From NCBI GenBank assembly GCA_029561455.1, contig JAKQIY010000041.1, positions 248,001 through 312,000 of the forward strand: DNA of 64,000 nucleotides, written 5' to 3'. Positions within the stretch are counted from its first letter, which is position 1. Each line of letters opens with the position of its first letter. The notes below the pieces were generated by a model, which was not told the DNA's origin, searched no databases, and saw only the letters and a program-made list of their open reading frames with translations. Origin of the DNA: a bacterium (lineage in GTDB: Bacteria > Zhuqueibacterota > Zhuqueibacteria > Residuimicrobiales > Krinioviventaceae). Made by a program: the position numbers and the translations under genes. Positions 26,751-37,330 of the stretch are shown here, one piece after another.

Positions 26751-29474
26751 ATGAATTTATCACAATCACAAGCAGGTATTTATATTCCCGGAACAAAGAA
26801 CTTGATACATATTTTTCAAAAAGCAGCACTTGTAACGGCTTGTTTCGTGGGCCTGTTATTTATAACCGCAACCCCGGCGGGCGCCCAGGTTGAACAGATC
26901 AAGATCATCGCAACCTTTGCACTCGATTATACCGGACAAACCACAACCATTCCATACAGTATTATTCCGCATAAACAACTTGCCCGCCCCAGGATCGGCC
27001 TGGCGCTGAGCGGCGGCGGTTTACGCGGGGTATCGCAAATTGGCGTTCTCAAAGCCCTGGAAGAAGCGAATATACCGATTGATTGTATTGTCGGCACCAG
27101 TATTGGCGCGGTGGTGGGCGGATTATATGCTTCCGGTTATTCTCCTGAGGAGATTTGGAAAATTACCAACAGTTTCGACTGGAGCAGTGTGTTGAATGAT
27201 ACGCCGGAACGTTCTTCTTTGTTTTTAGGCGAAAAACAAAAGCGGGGACGCGCCCTGGTGCAGTTTCGTATGGAGAATTTTAAGCCGATATTGCCGGAAG
27301 CTTTGATACAGGGTCAGAACCTGGGAGATTTTTTAACTAAAATTATTCTCAATGCGCCTTATCATGGGCAAGATTTTACAACTCTAAGAACCCCTTTGCG
27401 TATTATTGCCACCGATATTTTATCGGGCAATAAAGTTATTATTGAAAATGGCGATCTGGCGGAACGAATGCGTTCTTCCATTGCCATACCATTGTTGTTT
27501 AATCCGGTAGAAAATGCGGAACAATTGCTGGTGGATGGCGGAGTGCTCGACAATATCCCGGTAAGCGAAACACGCAATTTCGGCGCCGATATTGTGATAG
27601 CCGTGAATACAACCTCTCCCCTGCGCAGCCGGGAAGAACTCCAATCTCCCTGGGAAATAGCCGACCAGGTGACCACGATCATGCAGCAGCAAAAGAATGA
27701 GGAACAACTGGCCGGCGCCGATGTGGTAATCTCCTTTGCCGATATGCTGGGTAGTTCCACTAATCAGGAGAAAATCGATTCCCTGTACCTGGCCGGTCAG
27801 GAACGGACCAGAGCCAGGCTGGATACAATTCGCTCGTTATGCAGGACAAGTAAGGGGGAAGAAGAAAACGATTTTTATTTTGTGGAAAGAATCCAGGCGG
27901 ATACGACGCTTAACCCTGAACTAGTTTCAATTATAAATACCCGTGGGGCGCGCCGCATCGCCGGTAAGGAAATCCGCTCGACCCTGGAAAAGATCTACAA
28001 AACCGGAGATTTTGAGGATGTGGTTGCCAGGATAATTCAGGTTGGCGATACGTTGACCCTGCAATACCAGATGACCCTTAATCCCCGGCTGGATCAGGTT
28101 TTATTTATCGGGCAGACCATCTTTGCGGATTCGGTTTTGCTGGAAAAATTTACACCCCTGTTGGGCAAGCCGATCAATCGCTATACGACTGCGGCCGCTT
28201 TACGGGCAACTTTGCAGCTGTTCCGAAAAAAGGGGTATTCGCTTGCCGAAATCCAGAAAATTGATTATTCTCCGCATTTACGCCGGGCGGTGATCTATTT
28301 TACTGAAGGGAAGATCAATTCCATCAGCTTTTCCGGTAATAAAAAGACCAGAGATTTTGTCATTGCCAATGAATTTAACCTTAAACCCGGTAATGTGTTT
28401 CGCTCCGATCTGGCGCAAAAAGGAATAAATAATATTTATGGCACCGGTTTGTTCAATTCGGCGGCGCTAAACATTTCCGGTGATAAAGACGGTTATGCGT
28501 TGAGCATACATTTGCAGGAAAAGAGTTCCAGTGTCGTCCGCTATGGTATTCGCTATGATAACGAGCGGTGGGGCAGGTCTTTCCTGGAGTGGGCGGATGA
28601 GAACCTGTTTGGTATGGGCAACGATTTGACATTACACGGCCAATATGGCTCGCGTGATCGCATCATTTCCGCAGCTTACCGGGCCGACCGGATTTTTAAT
28701 ACTTTTTTAACCGCGCAAATCGACCTGCATCAGAATCAAAATAAATATTTTGCCTGGGAAAAGAGCATTAAAATTGGCGAATACAACCGCCAGGCGACCG
28801 GAGTTATTTTCAGCGTTGGTCAGCATATAGAAAGGGTTGGAACGATCTCTGCTTTAATGCGCCTGGAAGAGATCGACATCATCAAGCTGGCCGGTAAAGG
28901 TTTTGATGAAGGCGCTTTACGTATTAATACGATCGGGATTAATTCCATTGTCGATACGCGCAACCAGGTGCCATTCCCGACTAGCGGTAAATATCACCGT
29001 TTTGAATATGAAGTTTCGACCGGGAAATTTTTGGGGAATGATATTTCGTTTTTCAAGGTGCAAAATTATCTTTCCACCTATTTTACCATGCTGAAACGGT
29101 TTACTTTTAGTCCCAGGCTGTTTTGGGGCACATCGGACCTGACAACGCCATTTTCAGAACAGTTCAAACTGGGCGGGGGAGAATCATTTTACGGCCTTGA
29201 AGAAGCGCAACTGCAGGGGCGGCATGTCTTCCAGGTAAGTATGGAAGCCCGCTCGTTTATCAGCAAATTGTGGTTGTTTGATACCTATCTGGCGTTACGG
29301 TATGATTTCGGGGCGGTGTGGAAAAGTGAGTTGGTCATAGAGTCACAGGACTTTATAAATGGAAAGGGCCTTGCGGTATATGTGAAAACACCTATAGGCC
29401 CATTCTCTGTTGCTTACGGCCGGACTAGCGCCCGTGACGAAAGAATATATTTATCTGCAGGGTATAATTTCTAA
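26751..29474 (+). CDS. Patatin-like phospholipase fused to Omp85-type outer-membrane barrel (PlpD-like)
   Basis: A 907-residue two-part protein. After a long n-region and a signal sequence ending near residue 46 (TPAGAQ), the patatin lipase domain has the oxyanion loop LSGGGLRG (86-93), nucleophile Ser117 in GTSIG and the dyad Asp262 in VDGGVLDNIPV. A POTRA-like region follows (about 440-520; INSISFSGNKKTRDFVIANEF), and the C-terminal third is a BamA/Omp85-like beta barrel ending in aromatic SAGYNF. This matches PlpD/type Vd-like proteins that display or hold a lipase at the outer membrane. A TTG at codon 18 is an alternative start. It ends one base before the convergent FecR-domain gene. Confidence 0.92.
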   Translation: MNLSQSQAGIYIPGTKNLIHIFQKAALVTACFVGLLFITATPAGAQVEQIKIIATFALDYTGQTTTIPYSIIPHKQLARPRIGLALSGGGLRGVSQIGVLKALEEANIPIDCIVGTSIGAVVGGLYASGYSPEEIWKITNSFDWSSVLNDTPERSSLFLGEKQKRGRALVQFRMENFKPILPEALIQGQNLGDFLTKIILNAPYHGQDFTTLRTPLRIIATDILSGNKVIIENGDLAERMRSSIAIPLLFNPVENAEQLLVDGGVLDNIPVSETRNFGADIVIAVNTTSPLRSREELQSPWEIADQVTTIMQQQKNEEQLAGADVVISFADMLGSSTNQEKIDSLYLAGQERTRARLDTIRSLCRTSKGEEENDFYFVERIQADTTLNPELVSIINTRGARRIAGKEIRSTLEKIYKTGDFEDVVARIIQVGDTLTLQYQMTLNPRLDQVLFIGQTIFADSVLLEKFTPLLGKPINRYTTAAALRATLQLFRKKGYSLAEIQKIDYSPHLRRAVIYFTEGKINSISFSGNKKTRDFVIANEFNLKPGNVFRSDLAQKGINNIYGTGLFNSAALNISGDKDGYALSIHLQEKSSSVVRYGIRYDNERWGRSFLEWADENLFGMGNDLTLHGQYGSRDRIISAAYRADRIFNTFLTAQIDLHQNQNKYFAWEKSIKIGEYNRQATGVIFSVGQHIERVGTISALMRLEEIDIIKLAGKGFDEGALRINTIGINSIVDTRNQVPFPTSGKYHRFEYEVSTGKFLGNDISFFKVQNYLSTYFTMLKRFTFSPRLFWGTSDLTTPFSEQFKLGGGESFYGLEEAQLQGRHVFQVSMEARSFISKLWLFDTYLALRYDFGAVWKSELVIESQDFINGKGLAVYVKTPIGPFSVAYGRTSARDERIYLSAGYNF

Positions 29475-29475
29475 G

Positions 29476-30234
29476 TTATTTATTTTTTTTATCTTGTTCC
29501 AGGTTCCAGCGTACCCAGTCGGTATTTTCATCGCTATCCGTAGCGGCAAAGTTACCGGAATAAGAAACCTGCCCGTTTTTATCGATTGTCACTTTTTGCA
29601 TACTTTTAACGATCAGCGCCCATTCTTCCATAGAAACTTCGCGGGGGCCGGGAATTTCGTGCGGGCCTTCAATCTGGTAAGGTACGATTGATTGGGGAAC
29701 CACCGTACTCAAATCCGGCGCATTGGTGATGATCACTTCGCCCTTGTATACTTTGAGTTCTGACGCAGAATCGGCGCCCACGCTCATTCGCAGGGTGGTG
29801 CCGGTGATTGCTGCAGCGGCAATTGGGGTGTTGATCGAAAAAGTCATATTTTCCGATTTTTCAGCTACGTTTGCCCACAAATCGCCTTCCTGTAGCAGCA
29901 TCTGGGTTTCGCGTTTTTGATCTTTGGTTTCTTCATACAGTTTTAAAATATCGATAGTGGTCTTGGGCGCAAGGCGAATCTTGTCCAGCCGGGCCAGTTC
30001 CAGTTCGGCGCGGGACTGGGCAAAGGTGCGCACCCGCTCGCCGCCGTTTACTTCAGTATTGGTTGCAACATTAGTCCATTCAACTTCCGCCAGCTTTTGT
30101 TTTTTTGCAGATCCTTCTACGCGCGTAACCAGACCGCGTTGTTGATCTGTATTGACAGCCATACTCAGGCCGATCAACAGGATCGTTGTTGCCAGGCTGG
30201 CCAGTCCAATCATCATCAGTTTATTTTTAAACAT
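29476..30234 (-). CDS. FecR-domain exported protein
   Basis: A 252-residue protein with one N-terminal membrane/signal segment (MMIGLASLATTILLIGLSMAV) and a FecR-like domain: VNGGERVRTFAQSRAELELARLDKIRLAPKTTIDIL, then LLQEGDLWANVAE and INTPIAAAAITGTTLRMSVGADSASELKVYKGEVII. In iron-dicitrate systems FecR is an anti-sigma/transducer with a cytoplasmic N-tail; here no sigma factor or TonB receptor is nearby and the N-tail is short, so it is more likely a stand-alone periplasmic FecR-domain protein. It begins 23 bp after gyrA with its own AAGGAG site and may be read through from gyrase genes. Confidence 0.82.
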   Translation of the reverse strand: MFKNKLMMIGLASLATTILLIGLSMAVNTDQQRGLVTRVEGSAKKQKLAEVEWTNVATNTEVNGGERVRTFAQSRAELELARLDKIRLAPKTTIDILKLYEETKDQKRETQMLLQEGDLWANVAEKSENMTFSINTPIAAAAITGTTLRMSVGADSASELKVYKGEVIITNAPDLSTVVPQSIVPYQIEGPHEIPGPREVSMEEWALIVKSMQKVTIDKNGQVSYSGNFAATDSDENTDWVRWNLEQDKKNK

Positions 30235-30257
30235 AGTCCCACTCCTTTACAAATTTG

Positions 30258-32681
30258 TCACTTTTTTGTTTGCGCAATTGAAACGATTTTTTCGATTTCA
30301 TCTTTTTGCGCTACATTAACCAGGGGCATGCCTTTGGTGGCTCGCCCCATTTTTTTTATTAACTTGGCTTTTTGTCTTTTTATCTTGCCTTTTTTGGTTA
30401 TAAAATATATTTGTTCAGTATCATTAACTTCCTGGATGGCGACAATTTTCCCGGTCTTGTCCGAGAGCAGATAATTTCTTATCCCTTTACCCCCCCGGCC
30501 AATAACGCTGTATTCGGCCAGGTCGCTCTTTTTACCAAACCCCAGACCGGTAATAGATAATAACATAGCTTTGGGGTTTTGGATGGTTATCATGCCGACT
30601 ACAACATCATTTTCCTCTAGAGTTATTCCCTTGACGCCGCCGGCGGTTATGCCCATATCATCGCGCAGTTCGTTGCCGGGGAAGCGAATGGCCTGGCCGT
30701 TCGCTGTGCCGATCATCACTTCGGCATCTTTGTGGTCGAGAGCCACGGCGGCCAGCCGGTCTTTATCCTTCAGCGGCATGGCTACTGCCGATCCTTCGCG
30801 CAGCTTGGAAAGGACGCCCAGCGATGATTTCTTGATCAATCCTTCGCAGGTTACAAAATAGAGGTATTTGTTTTCATCAAACTTGTCCAGTTCAAACACA
30901 TGCAAGATTTTTTCATCTTTACCCAGGTGGATCAGTTTTTCCAGGGAAGAACCGCTGTCGCCATTATTATCCAGCGGAACAAAGCTGGTGCGCAGCGGGT
31001 AAACTTTACCGGCGTTGCTGAATACCAGCAGGTAATGGCTGTTGGCCGATTTAAAGGAATATTCAATGAATTCCGCTTCACCGGCGGCCTCTATTTTTTC
31101 TTCTACCGCTTTTTTATCGGTCAGTGAAAATCTGCGGATCGTGCCGGTATTGGTGATGATGATCTGCGTTTCATCTTCTTTCATCAATTCCTGGATGGTT
31201 TTTTTGCTGCCCTTGCCGATGATCTGCGTACGGCGCGGGTCGCCATACCGCTCTTTAAGAGTGAGCAGTTCTTCCTTGACCAACTGCATCCGCCGCGGTT
31301 TGCTGGCCAGCAGGGATTTTAGTTTTTCAATCAGTTTAATAACTTCCAGGTATTCCATTTCAATTTTTTTACGTTCCAGGCCGGTGAGCCGCTGCAAACG
31401 CATATCGAGAATCGCCTGCGCCTGGATCTCGGATAGTTTGAAATTTTTCATCAGGCCGCGCCGCGCCGTATCCACATCTTTGGATTTTTTAATCAGGGCA
31501 ATGATCGCATCGATATTATCGAGGGCAATTTTTAATCCTTCCAGAATGTGGGCGCGTTTTTCAGCTTTATCCAATTCAAAACGGGTACGGCGCAATATCA
31601 CATCGTGACGGAATTCCAGGAATTCCGTCAGCAATTCTTTCATGTTCAGAATTTTGGGCTCGCCTTTTACCAGCGCCAGCAAAATTACGCCAAAAGTGGA
31701 TTGCATTTGTGTATGGGTGAACAGATCTTTGATGATTTTATCGGCAGAAGCCTCTTTACGCAGTTCAAAGACCACGCGCATGCCTTCACGATCCGATTCA
31801 TCGCGGATTTCCTGAATACCGTCGATCTTTTTTTCGCGTACCAGGGCGGCAACTTTTTCCAGCAACGCGCTTTTATTGACCTGGTAAGGAATTTCCGTTA
31901 CAACAATTCGCTCGCGCGAGGCGCCCATATCTTCGACATGCACACGGGCCTGGACAATTAAGCGGCCGCGGCCGGTATTAAAATAGGCTTCAATTTCTTC
32001 ATCACCCATTATCACCGCGCCGGTGGGGAAATCTGGACCCTTCATATAATCCAGCAGTCCGGCTGGTTTTAGCGACGGTTTATCGATCAAGGCGGCCAGG
32101 GCATCGACCACTTCATTCAGGTTGTGCGGCGGGATATTGGTGGCCATGCCTACGGCAATGCCTGAAGCGCCGTTGACCACCAGCCCCGGCAGCAGCGACG
32201 GCATTACCGAGGGTTCTTTTAAAGAGTCATCAAAGTTTGGAACAAAATCTACCGTGTCTTTTTCAATATCGCGGATCACTTCTTCGGCAATGGCAGACAA
32301 CCGGGCTTCGGTATAACGCATAGCCGCTGCAGAATCGCCATCGATGGAGCCAAAGTTACCCTGGCCGTCCACCAGGGGGTAGCGCAGGGAAAAGTCCTGC
32401 TCCATTCGCACCATCGTATCGTACACCGCCCGGTCGCCATGCGGGTGATATTTACCCAACACTTCACCTACAATACGGGCGCTTTTTTTATAGGCGGAGG
32501 TGGGACGCAGCCCCAGTTCGAGCATTCCGAACAATACCCGCCGATGCGCCGGTTTCAGGCCGTCGCGGACATCCGGCAGGGCGCGTGATACAATTACGGA
32601 CATTGCATAATCAATGTACGAATTACGCATTTCTTCTTCTATATAGACCGGCTGAATATTTTTATCTGTTAAATCTGGCAT
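30258..32681 (-). CDS. gyrA: DNA gyrase subunit A
   Basis: The breakage-reunion subunit of gyrase, about 807 residues. The winged-helix domain carries the catalytic Tyr in [11 protein letters not shown]; the coiled-coil tower and a C-terminal beta-pinwheel follow, with a GyrA-box-like sequence [11 protein letters not shown]. In the quinolone-binding region the sequence is [15 protein letters not shown]: the residue matching E. coli Ser83 is Arg, while Asp87 is kept. I prefer ATG 32681 over TTG 32690 because GAGGTC lies about ten bases upstream of the ATG but only one from the TTG. It follows gyrB by about 24 bp in the replication operon. No parC is in the window. Confidence 0.97.
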   Translation of the reverse strand: MPDLTDKNIQPVYIEEEMRNSYIDYAMSVIVSRALPDVRDGLKPAHRRVLFGMLELGLRPTSAYKKSARIVGEVLGKYHPHGDRAVYDTMVRMEQDFSLRYPLVDGQGNFGSIDGDSAAAMRYTEARLSAIAEEVIRDIEKDTVDFVPNFDDSLKEPSVMPSLLPGLVVNGASGIAVGMATNIPPHNLNEVVDALAALIDKPSLKPAGLLDYMKGPDFPTGAVIMGDEEIEAYFNTGRGRLIVQARVHVEDMGASRERIVVTEIPYQVNKSALLEKVAALVREKKIDGIQEIRDESDREGMRVVFELRKEASADKIIKDLFTHTQMQSTFGVILLALVKGEPKILNMKELLTEFLEFRHDVILRRTRFELDKAEKRAHILEGLKIALDNIDAIIALIKKSKDVDTARRGLMKNFKLSEIQAQAILDMRLQRLTGLERKKIEMEYLEVIKLIEKLKSLLASKPRRMQLVKEELLTLKERYGDPRRTQIIGKGSKKTIQELMKEDETQIIITNTGTIRRFSLTDKKAVEEKIEAAGEAEFIEYSFKSANSHYLLVFSNAGKVYPLRTSFVPLDNNGDSGSSLEKLIHLGKDEKILHVFELDKFDENKYLYFVTCEGLIKKSSLGVLSKLREGSAVAMPLKDKDRLAAVALDHKDAEVMIGTANGQAIRFPGNELRDDMGITAGGVKGITLEENDVVVGMITIQNPKAMLLSITGLGFGKKSDLAEYSVIGRGGKGIRNYLLSDKTGKIVAIQEVNDTEQIYFITKKGKIKRQKAKLIKKMGRATKGMPLVNVAQKDEIEKIVSIAQTKK

Positions 32682-32705
32682 TGTGAACAAGACCTCGGTT
32701 ATAAT

Positions 32706-34625
32706 TTATACATCCAGGTTCCGTACGTATTTGGCGTTTTCTTCGATAAATTTGCGGCGCGGTTCCACATTATCACCCATCAACATGGAAAAGATAAAAT
32801 CCGCTTCAAAAGCTTCTTCTATAGTGACCTGCAGCAGGGTGCGTTGTTCCGGGTCCATTGTCGTTTTCCAGAGTTGATCAGGATTCATTTCACCCAACCC
32901 TTTATAACGCTGGATGTCGAGTTTATCTGTATCAGACTTTTTGTTTTTTTTCATAAACTCTTCCAGTTCTTCATCATCATAAATATAAGCGTAATCCTTG
33001 CCGGCCTTGACCCGGTACAAGGGCGGCTGGGCAATATACAAGTGACCCTTTTCCACCAGTTCGCGCATGTGGCGGAAGAAAAAGGTCAGCAGCAGGGTAC
33101 GAATATGGGCGCCGTCAACATCCGCATCGGTCATAATTATGATCTTTTCATAGCGCAGCCGGTCGAGTTGAAAATCATCCCGTCCGATGCCCGTGCCCAG
33201 TGATGCTACAATAATGCGTATTTCTTCATTAGAGAGCATTTTATCGACCCGGGCTTTTTCAACATTTAAAATTTTACCGCGCAGGGGTAAAATTGCCTGA
33301 AAGCGCCGGTTACGACCCTGTTTGGCGCTGCCGCCGGCCGAGTCGCCTTCGACAATGAAAATTTCGGTTTTTTCCGGGCCGCGCGCTGAACAGTCCGCCA
33401 GCTTGCCGGGCAGGCCTTCGCTTTCCAGCATGGTTTTGCGCCGGGTCAGCTCTTTAGCTTTACGGGCCGCTTCGCGCGACAAGGCGGAAGACCTGCATTT
33501 ATCAATTATTTTACGGGCAATGGTTGAATTTTGTTCTAGCTGCTCGGTGAGGGCTTCATTGACAATCGATTCCACCAAGCCGCGCACTTCGCTGTTGCCC
33601 AATTTGGTTTTGGTTTGCCCTTCAAACTGAGGTTCCGGGTGTTTAATGCTGACAATAGCGGTTAGCCCCTCGCGCACATCTTCGCCGGTGAGGGTAGGAT
33701 CGCCATTTTTCAGCAATTTTGCTTTCATGGCAAAATTGTTCAAACTGCGGGTCAACGCGGTTTTGAACCCGATCAAATGGGTGCCGCCTTCGATGGTATG
33801 GATATTATTAACATAAGAATAGAGATTTTCTGTATAGGAATCGTTGTAAGCCAGGGCAATTTCAACCGAGATATGATCTTTTTCTGCGGCAAAATAAATA
33901 GGCTTTTTGTTTATGGTTTCCCGGTTCTGGTCGAGATATTCAATAAAAGAAACCAATCCGCCTTTGTAACGGAATTTTTCATTGCGGTCGGTTTTTTCAT
34001 CGGTAATGGAAATTTTCAGATCCTTGTTCAGAAACGCCAGTTCGCGCAGGCGTTCGGAGAGAATCTCAAAACTGAATTTATTCTTTTTAAAAATGGTCTT
34101 GTCGGGCAAAAAGGTCACTTTGGTACCGGTCGACTTGCGGGAACCAACCACACGCACCGGCGAAACCGGCGCGCCGATATTATACTCCTGCCGGTACACT
34201 TTACCGTCGCGGGCGACTTCAACCTTGAGCCATTCGGACAAGGCATTAACCACAGAAATGCCCACGCCATGCAGACCGCCGGATACTTTGTAGGCTTTTT
34301 TGTCGAATTTACCGCCGGCATGCAGCACCGTCATGACTACTTCAAGAGCCGATTTATTCATTTCCTTGTGAATATCCACCGGAATGCCGCGGCCGTTATC
34401 GTATACGGAAACGCTGTCATCCTTGTGCATGATCACTTCAATTTCCGTACAATAACCGCCCAGCGCTTCGTCGATGCTGTTATCCACAGCTTCATAAACC
34501 AGGTGATGCAGGCCGCGTATGGAGATATCACCTATGTACATGGCCGGTCGTTTGCGAACCGCATCAAGTCCTTTCAGAACCTGAATTTGAGTCGCGTCGT
34601 ATACTTCTTCTTTCTTTACTGCCAT
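32706..34625 (-). CDS. gyrB: DNA gyrase subunit B
   Basis: The ATPase subunit of gyrase, 639 residues, the normal length without the extra E. coli insertion. The GHKL ATPase domain shows [24 protein letters not shown] and [15 protein letters not shown]; the TOPRIM domain shows [32 protein letters not shown] and the metal-binding [12 protein letters not shown]. It lies 15 bp after the DUF721 gene and just ahead of gyrA, in the order recF-DUF721-gyrB-gyrA that is common in many phyla. Introduces negative supercoils together with GyrA. Confidence 0.98.
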   Translation of the reverse strand: MAVKKEEVYDATQIQVLKGLDAVRKRPAMYIGDISIRGLHHLVYEAVDNSIDEALGGYCTEIEVIMHKDDSVSVYDNGRGIPVDIHKEMNKSALEVVMTVLHAGGKFDKKAYKVSGGLHGVGISVVNALSEWLKVEVARDGKVYRQEYNIGAPVSPVRVVGSRKSTGTKVTFLPDKTIFKKNKFSFEILSERLRELAFLNKDLKISITDEKTDRNEKFRYKGGLVSFIEYLDQNRETINKKPIYFAAEKDHISVEIALAYNDSYTENLYSYVNNIHTIEGGTHLIGFKTALTRSLNNFAMKAKLLKNGDPTLTGEDVREGLTAIVSIKHPEPQFEGQTKTKLGNSEVRGLVESIVNEALTEQLEQNSTIARKIIDKCRSSALSREAARKAKELTRRKTMLESEGLPGKLADCSARGPEKTEIFIVEGDSAGGSAKQGRNRRFQAILPLRGKILNVEKARVDKMLSNEEIRIIVASLGTGIGRDDFQLDRLRYEKIIIMTDADVDGAHIRTLLLTFFFRHMRELVEKGHLYIAQPPLYRVKAGKDYAYIYDDEELEEFMKKNKKSDTDKLDIQRYKGLGEMNPDQLWKTTMDPEQRTLLQVTIEEAFEADFIFSMLMGDNVEPRRKFIEENAKYVRNLDV

Positions 34626-34640
34626 TGTCTTCTTTTAGTT

Positions 34641-34928
34641 TTATTGAAATCGTATATCGGTTATCAGACCATTGCCATATTTTTCTGTTATTTTAGTTAA
34701 AATATGGGGCTTTTGAAATAATAATTCTGTGCGCCAGGTCATGCTTTTTACTTTTACATAGAGAATGTCGTCTCTCACTCTGAGGGCGTCGGTAAATTGG
34801 GCAATATTTTCTCCAACCAGTTCAGGCCAGGAAGCGATCAAATCGTATTGTTTGATCTTTTTCTCCACCCCTATATCCTGTAACAAGTTGTGCAGGGTTT
34901 CTCCTATCAAGGTTGGTCTGTGGTTCAT
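34641..34928 (-). CDS. DUF721/DciA-like protein
   Basis: A small (95-residue) protein of the DUF721 family, whose actinobacterial and proteobacterial members (DciA) load or assist the replicative helicase DnaB. The sequence fits the family: IGETLHNLLQDIGVEKKIKQYDLIASWPELVGENIAQFT, then LYVKVKSMTWRTELLFQKPHIL with the conserved W-x-x-E-L. The ATG is one base past the recF stop and gyrB starts 15 bases after this gene, so it sits inside the origin operon. Function as a helicase loader is inferred from the family; no DnaC/DnaI-like loader is seen here. Confidence 0.85.
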   Translation of the reverse strand: MNHRPTLIGETLHNLLQDIGVEKKIKQYDLIASWPELVGENIAQFTDALRVRDDILYVKVKSMTWRTELLFQKPHILTKITEKYGNGLITDIRFQ

Positions 34929-34929
34929 A

Positions 34930-36054
34930 TTATGCCCTGGATACCTGCCCTGATTTTACCAAAAATGTATTATAGCTTTTATCCTTAAAGCCAATGTTTT
35001 TTATAGTCGTCATATCGAGAGAGGTGCCGGTGATAATAGTTTGCCCTGCTTTTGCAAACAACTCCATAACACGGGCGCTGCGCTCAATGTCTAATTCTGC
35101 AAACAAATCGTCAAACAGCAGGATAGGATCGGTTTGAGTTTTCTTTTTTAAAAACACTGTTTCTGCGGCTTTCAAACTCACCAGGGCGCTTTTATGCTCG
35201 CCCCGGGAGCCGTATTTACGCAAGTCGTTGCCGGAAATGGTAAAGACAAATTCATCGCGGTGTGGCCCAACCAGCGCCGCCCCCCGCCGGATTTCATTAT
35301 TCATGGCCGCTTTAACCATGGTGGTAAAAGTAGCTGCCAGGTTTTGCCCGGTTTTCACCGGCACACTCGGCTGATAGTGGACTTGCAGGGTAAAATCGGC
35401 AGCGGTAATTGTTTTGTAACTAGCCGCCAGGTAACTGTTTATTTCCTCGATCATGTGCATGCGCGCCTGCATAATATTGACGCCGGTATTAATCAACTGG
35501 CAGTTCCAAATTTCCAGTTGGTCGCGCAACGCGGCCGGGTCTTTGGGAAGGGAAAGCAAAAATTTGTTTTTTTGCTTTAAAATCCGTTCATATTTTTTCA
35601 GCTCATCCAGGTACAATGCAGAACTTTGCGAAAGCATTATGTTAAAAAATTTCCGTCGTTGCGCCGGCGGACCTGAGGTAATTACATGGTCTTCTGCAGA
35701 GAGGATCACGATAGGGAATTTCCCCACCAATTTTGAAAATTGCGTTACAAGTTTACCGTCAACCTTGATCTTTTTACCCAGCGACCGGGTGTAATAAACT
35801 GCAACCCGGTTGGTAATATCGGCATCATTCATAAACACGCCGTCGAACGAATAGGTGTCGCCATCAAACGGCGCCAGTTCCGCTTCGTCATGGGTGCGAA
35901 AACTTTTTGCCAGGCACAGAATATAAATTGTTTCAATTAAATTCGTTTTACCCTGGGCGTTATCTCCAAAAATTAAATTTATGTCTTGCGTAAAGTCGAG
36001 GCTGATATTTTGTAAATTACGAAATATATGAATATCCAATTTATGAATGTACAT
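34930..36054 (-). CDS. recF: DNA replication and repair protein RecF
   Basis: A 374-residue SMC-like ATPase that helps load RecA at gapped DNA. Walker A GDNAQGKTNLIETI begins at about residue 30, a signature-like region GSRGEHKSALVSLKAAE occurs near residue 285, and Walker B/D-loop is ILLFDDLFAELD followed by TGTSLD. The start is ATG 36054, three bases after the dnaN stop; the DUF721 gene follows by one base. Context and motifs make the assignment secure. Confidence 0.97.
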   Translation of the reverse strand: MYIHKLDIHIFRNLQNISLDFTQDINLIFGDNAQGKTNLIETIYILCLAKSFRTHDEAELAPFDGDTYSFDGVFMNDADITNRVAVYYTRSLGKKIKVDGKLVTQFSKLVGKFPIVILSAEDHVITSGPPAQRRKFFNIMLSQSSALYLDELKKYERILKQKNKFLLSLPKDPAALRDQLEIWNCQLINTGVNIMQARMHMIEEINSYLAASYKTITAADFTLQVHYQPSVPVKTGQNLAATFTTMVKAAMNNEIRRGAALVGPHRDEFVFTISGNDLRKYGSRGEHKSALVSLKAAETVFLKKKTQTDPILLFDDLFAELDIERSARVMELFAKAGQTIITGTSLDMTTIKNIGFKDKSYNTFLVKSGQVSRA

Positions 36055-36057
36055 GTG

Positions 36058-37227
36058 TTACTCTTGTTCAACATCACCTTCGGCAGTCTCTTCTTCATTT
36101 CCTGCGGGTTCTTCATTGATCCGAATAGGCATAATTAACATGAGCATGCTTTCATCCGCATCCTGGTTTTCCGGGTAAACGATGGCGGCGCTGCCGCCGT
36201 CTTTCAGTTCAAAAACCACTTGTTCCTGGTCGATGTGACGCAATATATCCAACAGGTAAGTGGAATTATAGCCGATCTGCATCCATTCATCGGTAAAGGT
36301 GGCCGGAATGACTTCTTTAGCTTCCGCGCCAAATTCAATATCTTCAGAATGAATAGTAACTTCAGCGGGGGTGATAACAAAACGCACCTGGTTGGTGAGG
36401 GAACTGGAAAAGATCGAAACCCGGCGCAGTGTAGAAATCAGTAATTCCCGGTTGACGTATAATTTTTTATCATTATCTTTTGGGATAACCCGTTCATAGT
36501 TGGGGAATGAGCCGTTGATCAGTTTGGAATAAATAACCGCCGCGGCAAATTCAAACTGAATATGATCCTCCCCAACCTGCACTTTGAGGCTTTCTTCGGA
36601 ATTTAAAATGCGCATCATTAAATTGAGCGCTTTGGTGGGGATAATAATATTCAGCGGCGCATTGTCTGGGGCGCTGAATTTCCGCGACACAATGCGGGAC
36701 AAACGATGCCCGTCGGTGCCAACAAAACTGACTTCCGTCGGCGACAGGGTCATGTTTATACCGGTGAGGGCCGGACGTAATTCATCGTTAGACACCGCAA
36801 AAATGGTTTTATCTGTCATGCGGGACAAGAGCTTGCTGTCAATATCGAACGACACATCGCCTTCTTCAATGTTGATCCTGGGGAAATCTTCCCGCGGCTG
36901 AGTAGCTAATTTATATAAGCCTTTTTCGGTTTTAATGACAATTTTGTCGCCCATGTCGGAATAAATATTCAGAGGCACATCCGGCAATTCGCGGACAATT
37001 TCCAGTAATAATTTGGCGGGGATGGCTACGGAGCCATTTTCTTCGGCTTTAACCGGCAGTGAAATGGTCACAGATACTTCCAGATCGGTTCCTGTCAACC
37101 GTAATTGTTGATTTTCCAGTTCAAGTAAAATACAGGTAAGTACGGAAATCGTAGTTTTTTGTGGAACAACACCAACCACTTTATGCAGAGCTTCATAAAA
37201 TTCTGCTTTGGAAATGGTAAAGTTCAT
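36058..37227 (-). CDS. dnaN: DNA polymerase III sliding clamp (beta subunit)
   Basis: A 389-residue processivity clamp. Typical beta-clamp segments are MNFTISKAEFYEALHKVVGVVP at the start, TGTDLEVSV, FVGTDGHRLSRI and the late INGSFPNYERVIPKD. The C-terminus ends MLIMPIRINEEPAGNEEE plus an acidic tail of about 15 residues beyond the usual MPMR-like end, which may alter the peptide-binding cleft environment. A strong AAGGAGG precedes the ATG. It is 103 bp downstream of dnaA in the origin operon. Confidence 0.97.
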   Translation of the reverse strand: MNFTISKAEFYEALHKVVGVVPQKTTISVLTCILLELENQQLRLTGTDLEVSVTISLPVKAEENGSVAIPAKLLLEIVRELPDVPLNIYSDMGDKIVIKTEKGLYKLATQPREDFPRINIEEGDVSFDIDSKLLSRMTDKTIFAVSNDELRPALTGINMTLSPTEVSFVGTDGHRLSRIVSRKFSAPDNAPLNIIIPTKALNLMMRILNSEESLKVQVGEDHIQFEFAAAVIYSKLINGSFPNYERVIPKDNDKKLYVNRELLISTLRRVSIFSSSLTNQVRFVITPAEVTIHSEDIEFGAEAKEVIPATFTDEWMQIGYNSTYLLDILRHIDQEQVVFELKDGGSAAIVYPENQDADESMLMLIMPIRINEEPAGNEEETAEGDVEQE

Positions 37228-37330
37228 TCGTGCCTCCTTAAAAATTATCCAGCAAACAAGTTCCTAAAGATAGAAAAAACCTGATAATATTACAAGCAAA
37301 AATATATGTTGTATAACATTTAAATGCCGG

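Noticed and set aside
29476-30234. FecR protein as part of an iron-dicitrate sigma/anti-sigma system
   Set aside because: No ECF sigma factor or TonB-dependent receptor is adjacent and the cytoplasmic tail is too short.
33777-34700. 307-codon open frame on the plus strand opposite gyrB
   Set aside because: Long but antisense to invariant gyrase motifs; a by-product of gyrB codon bias.
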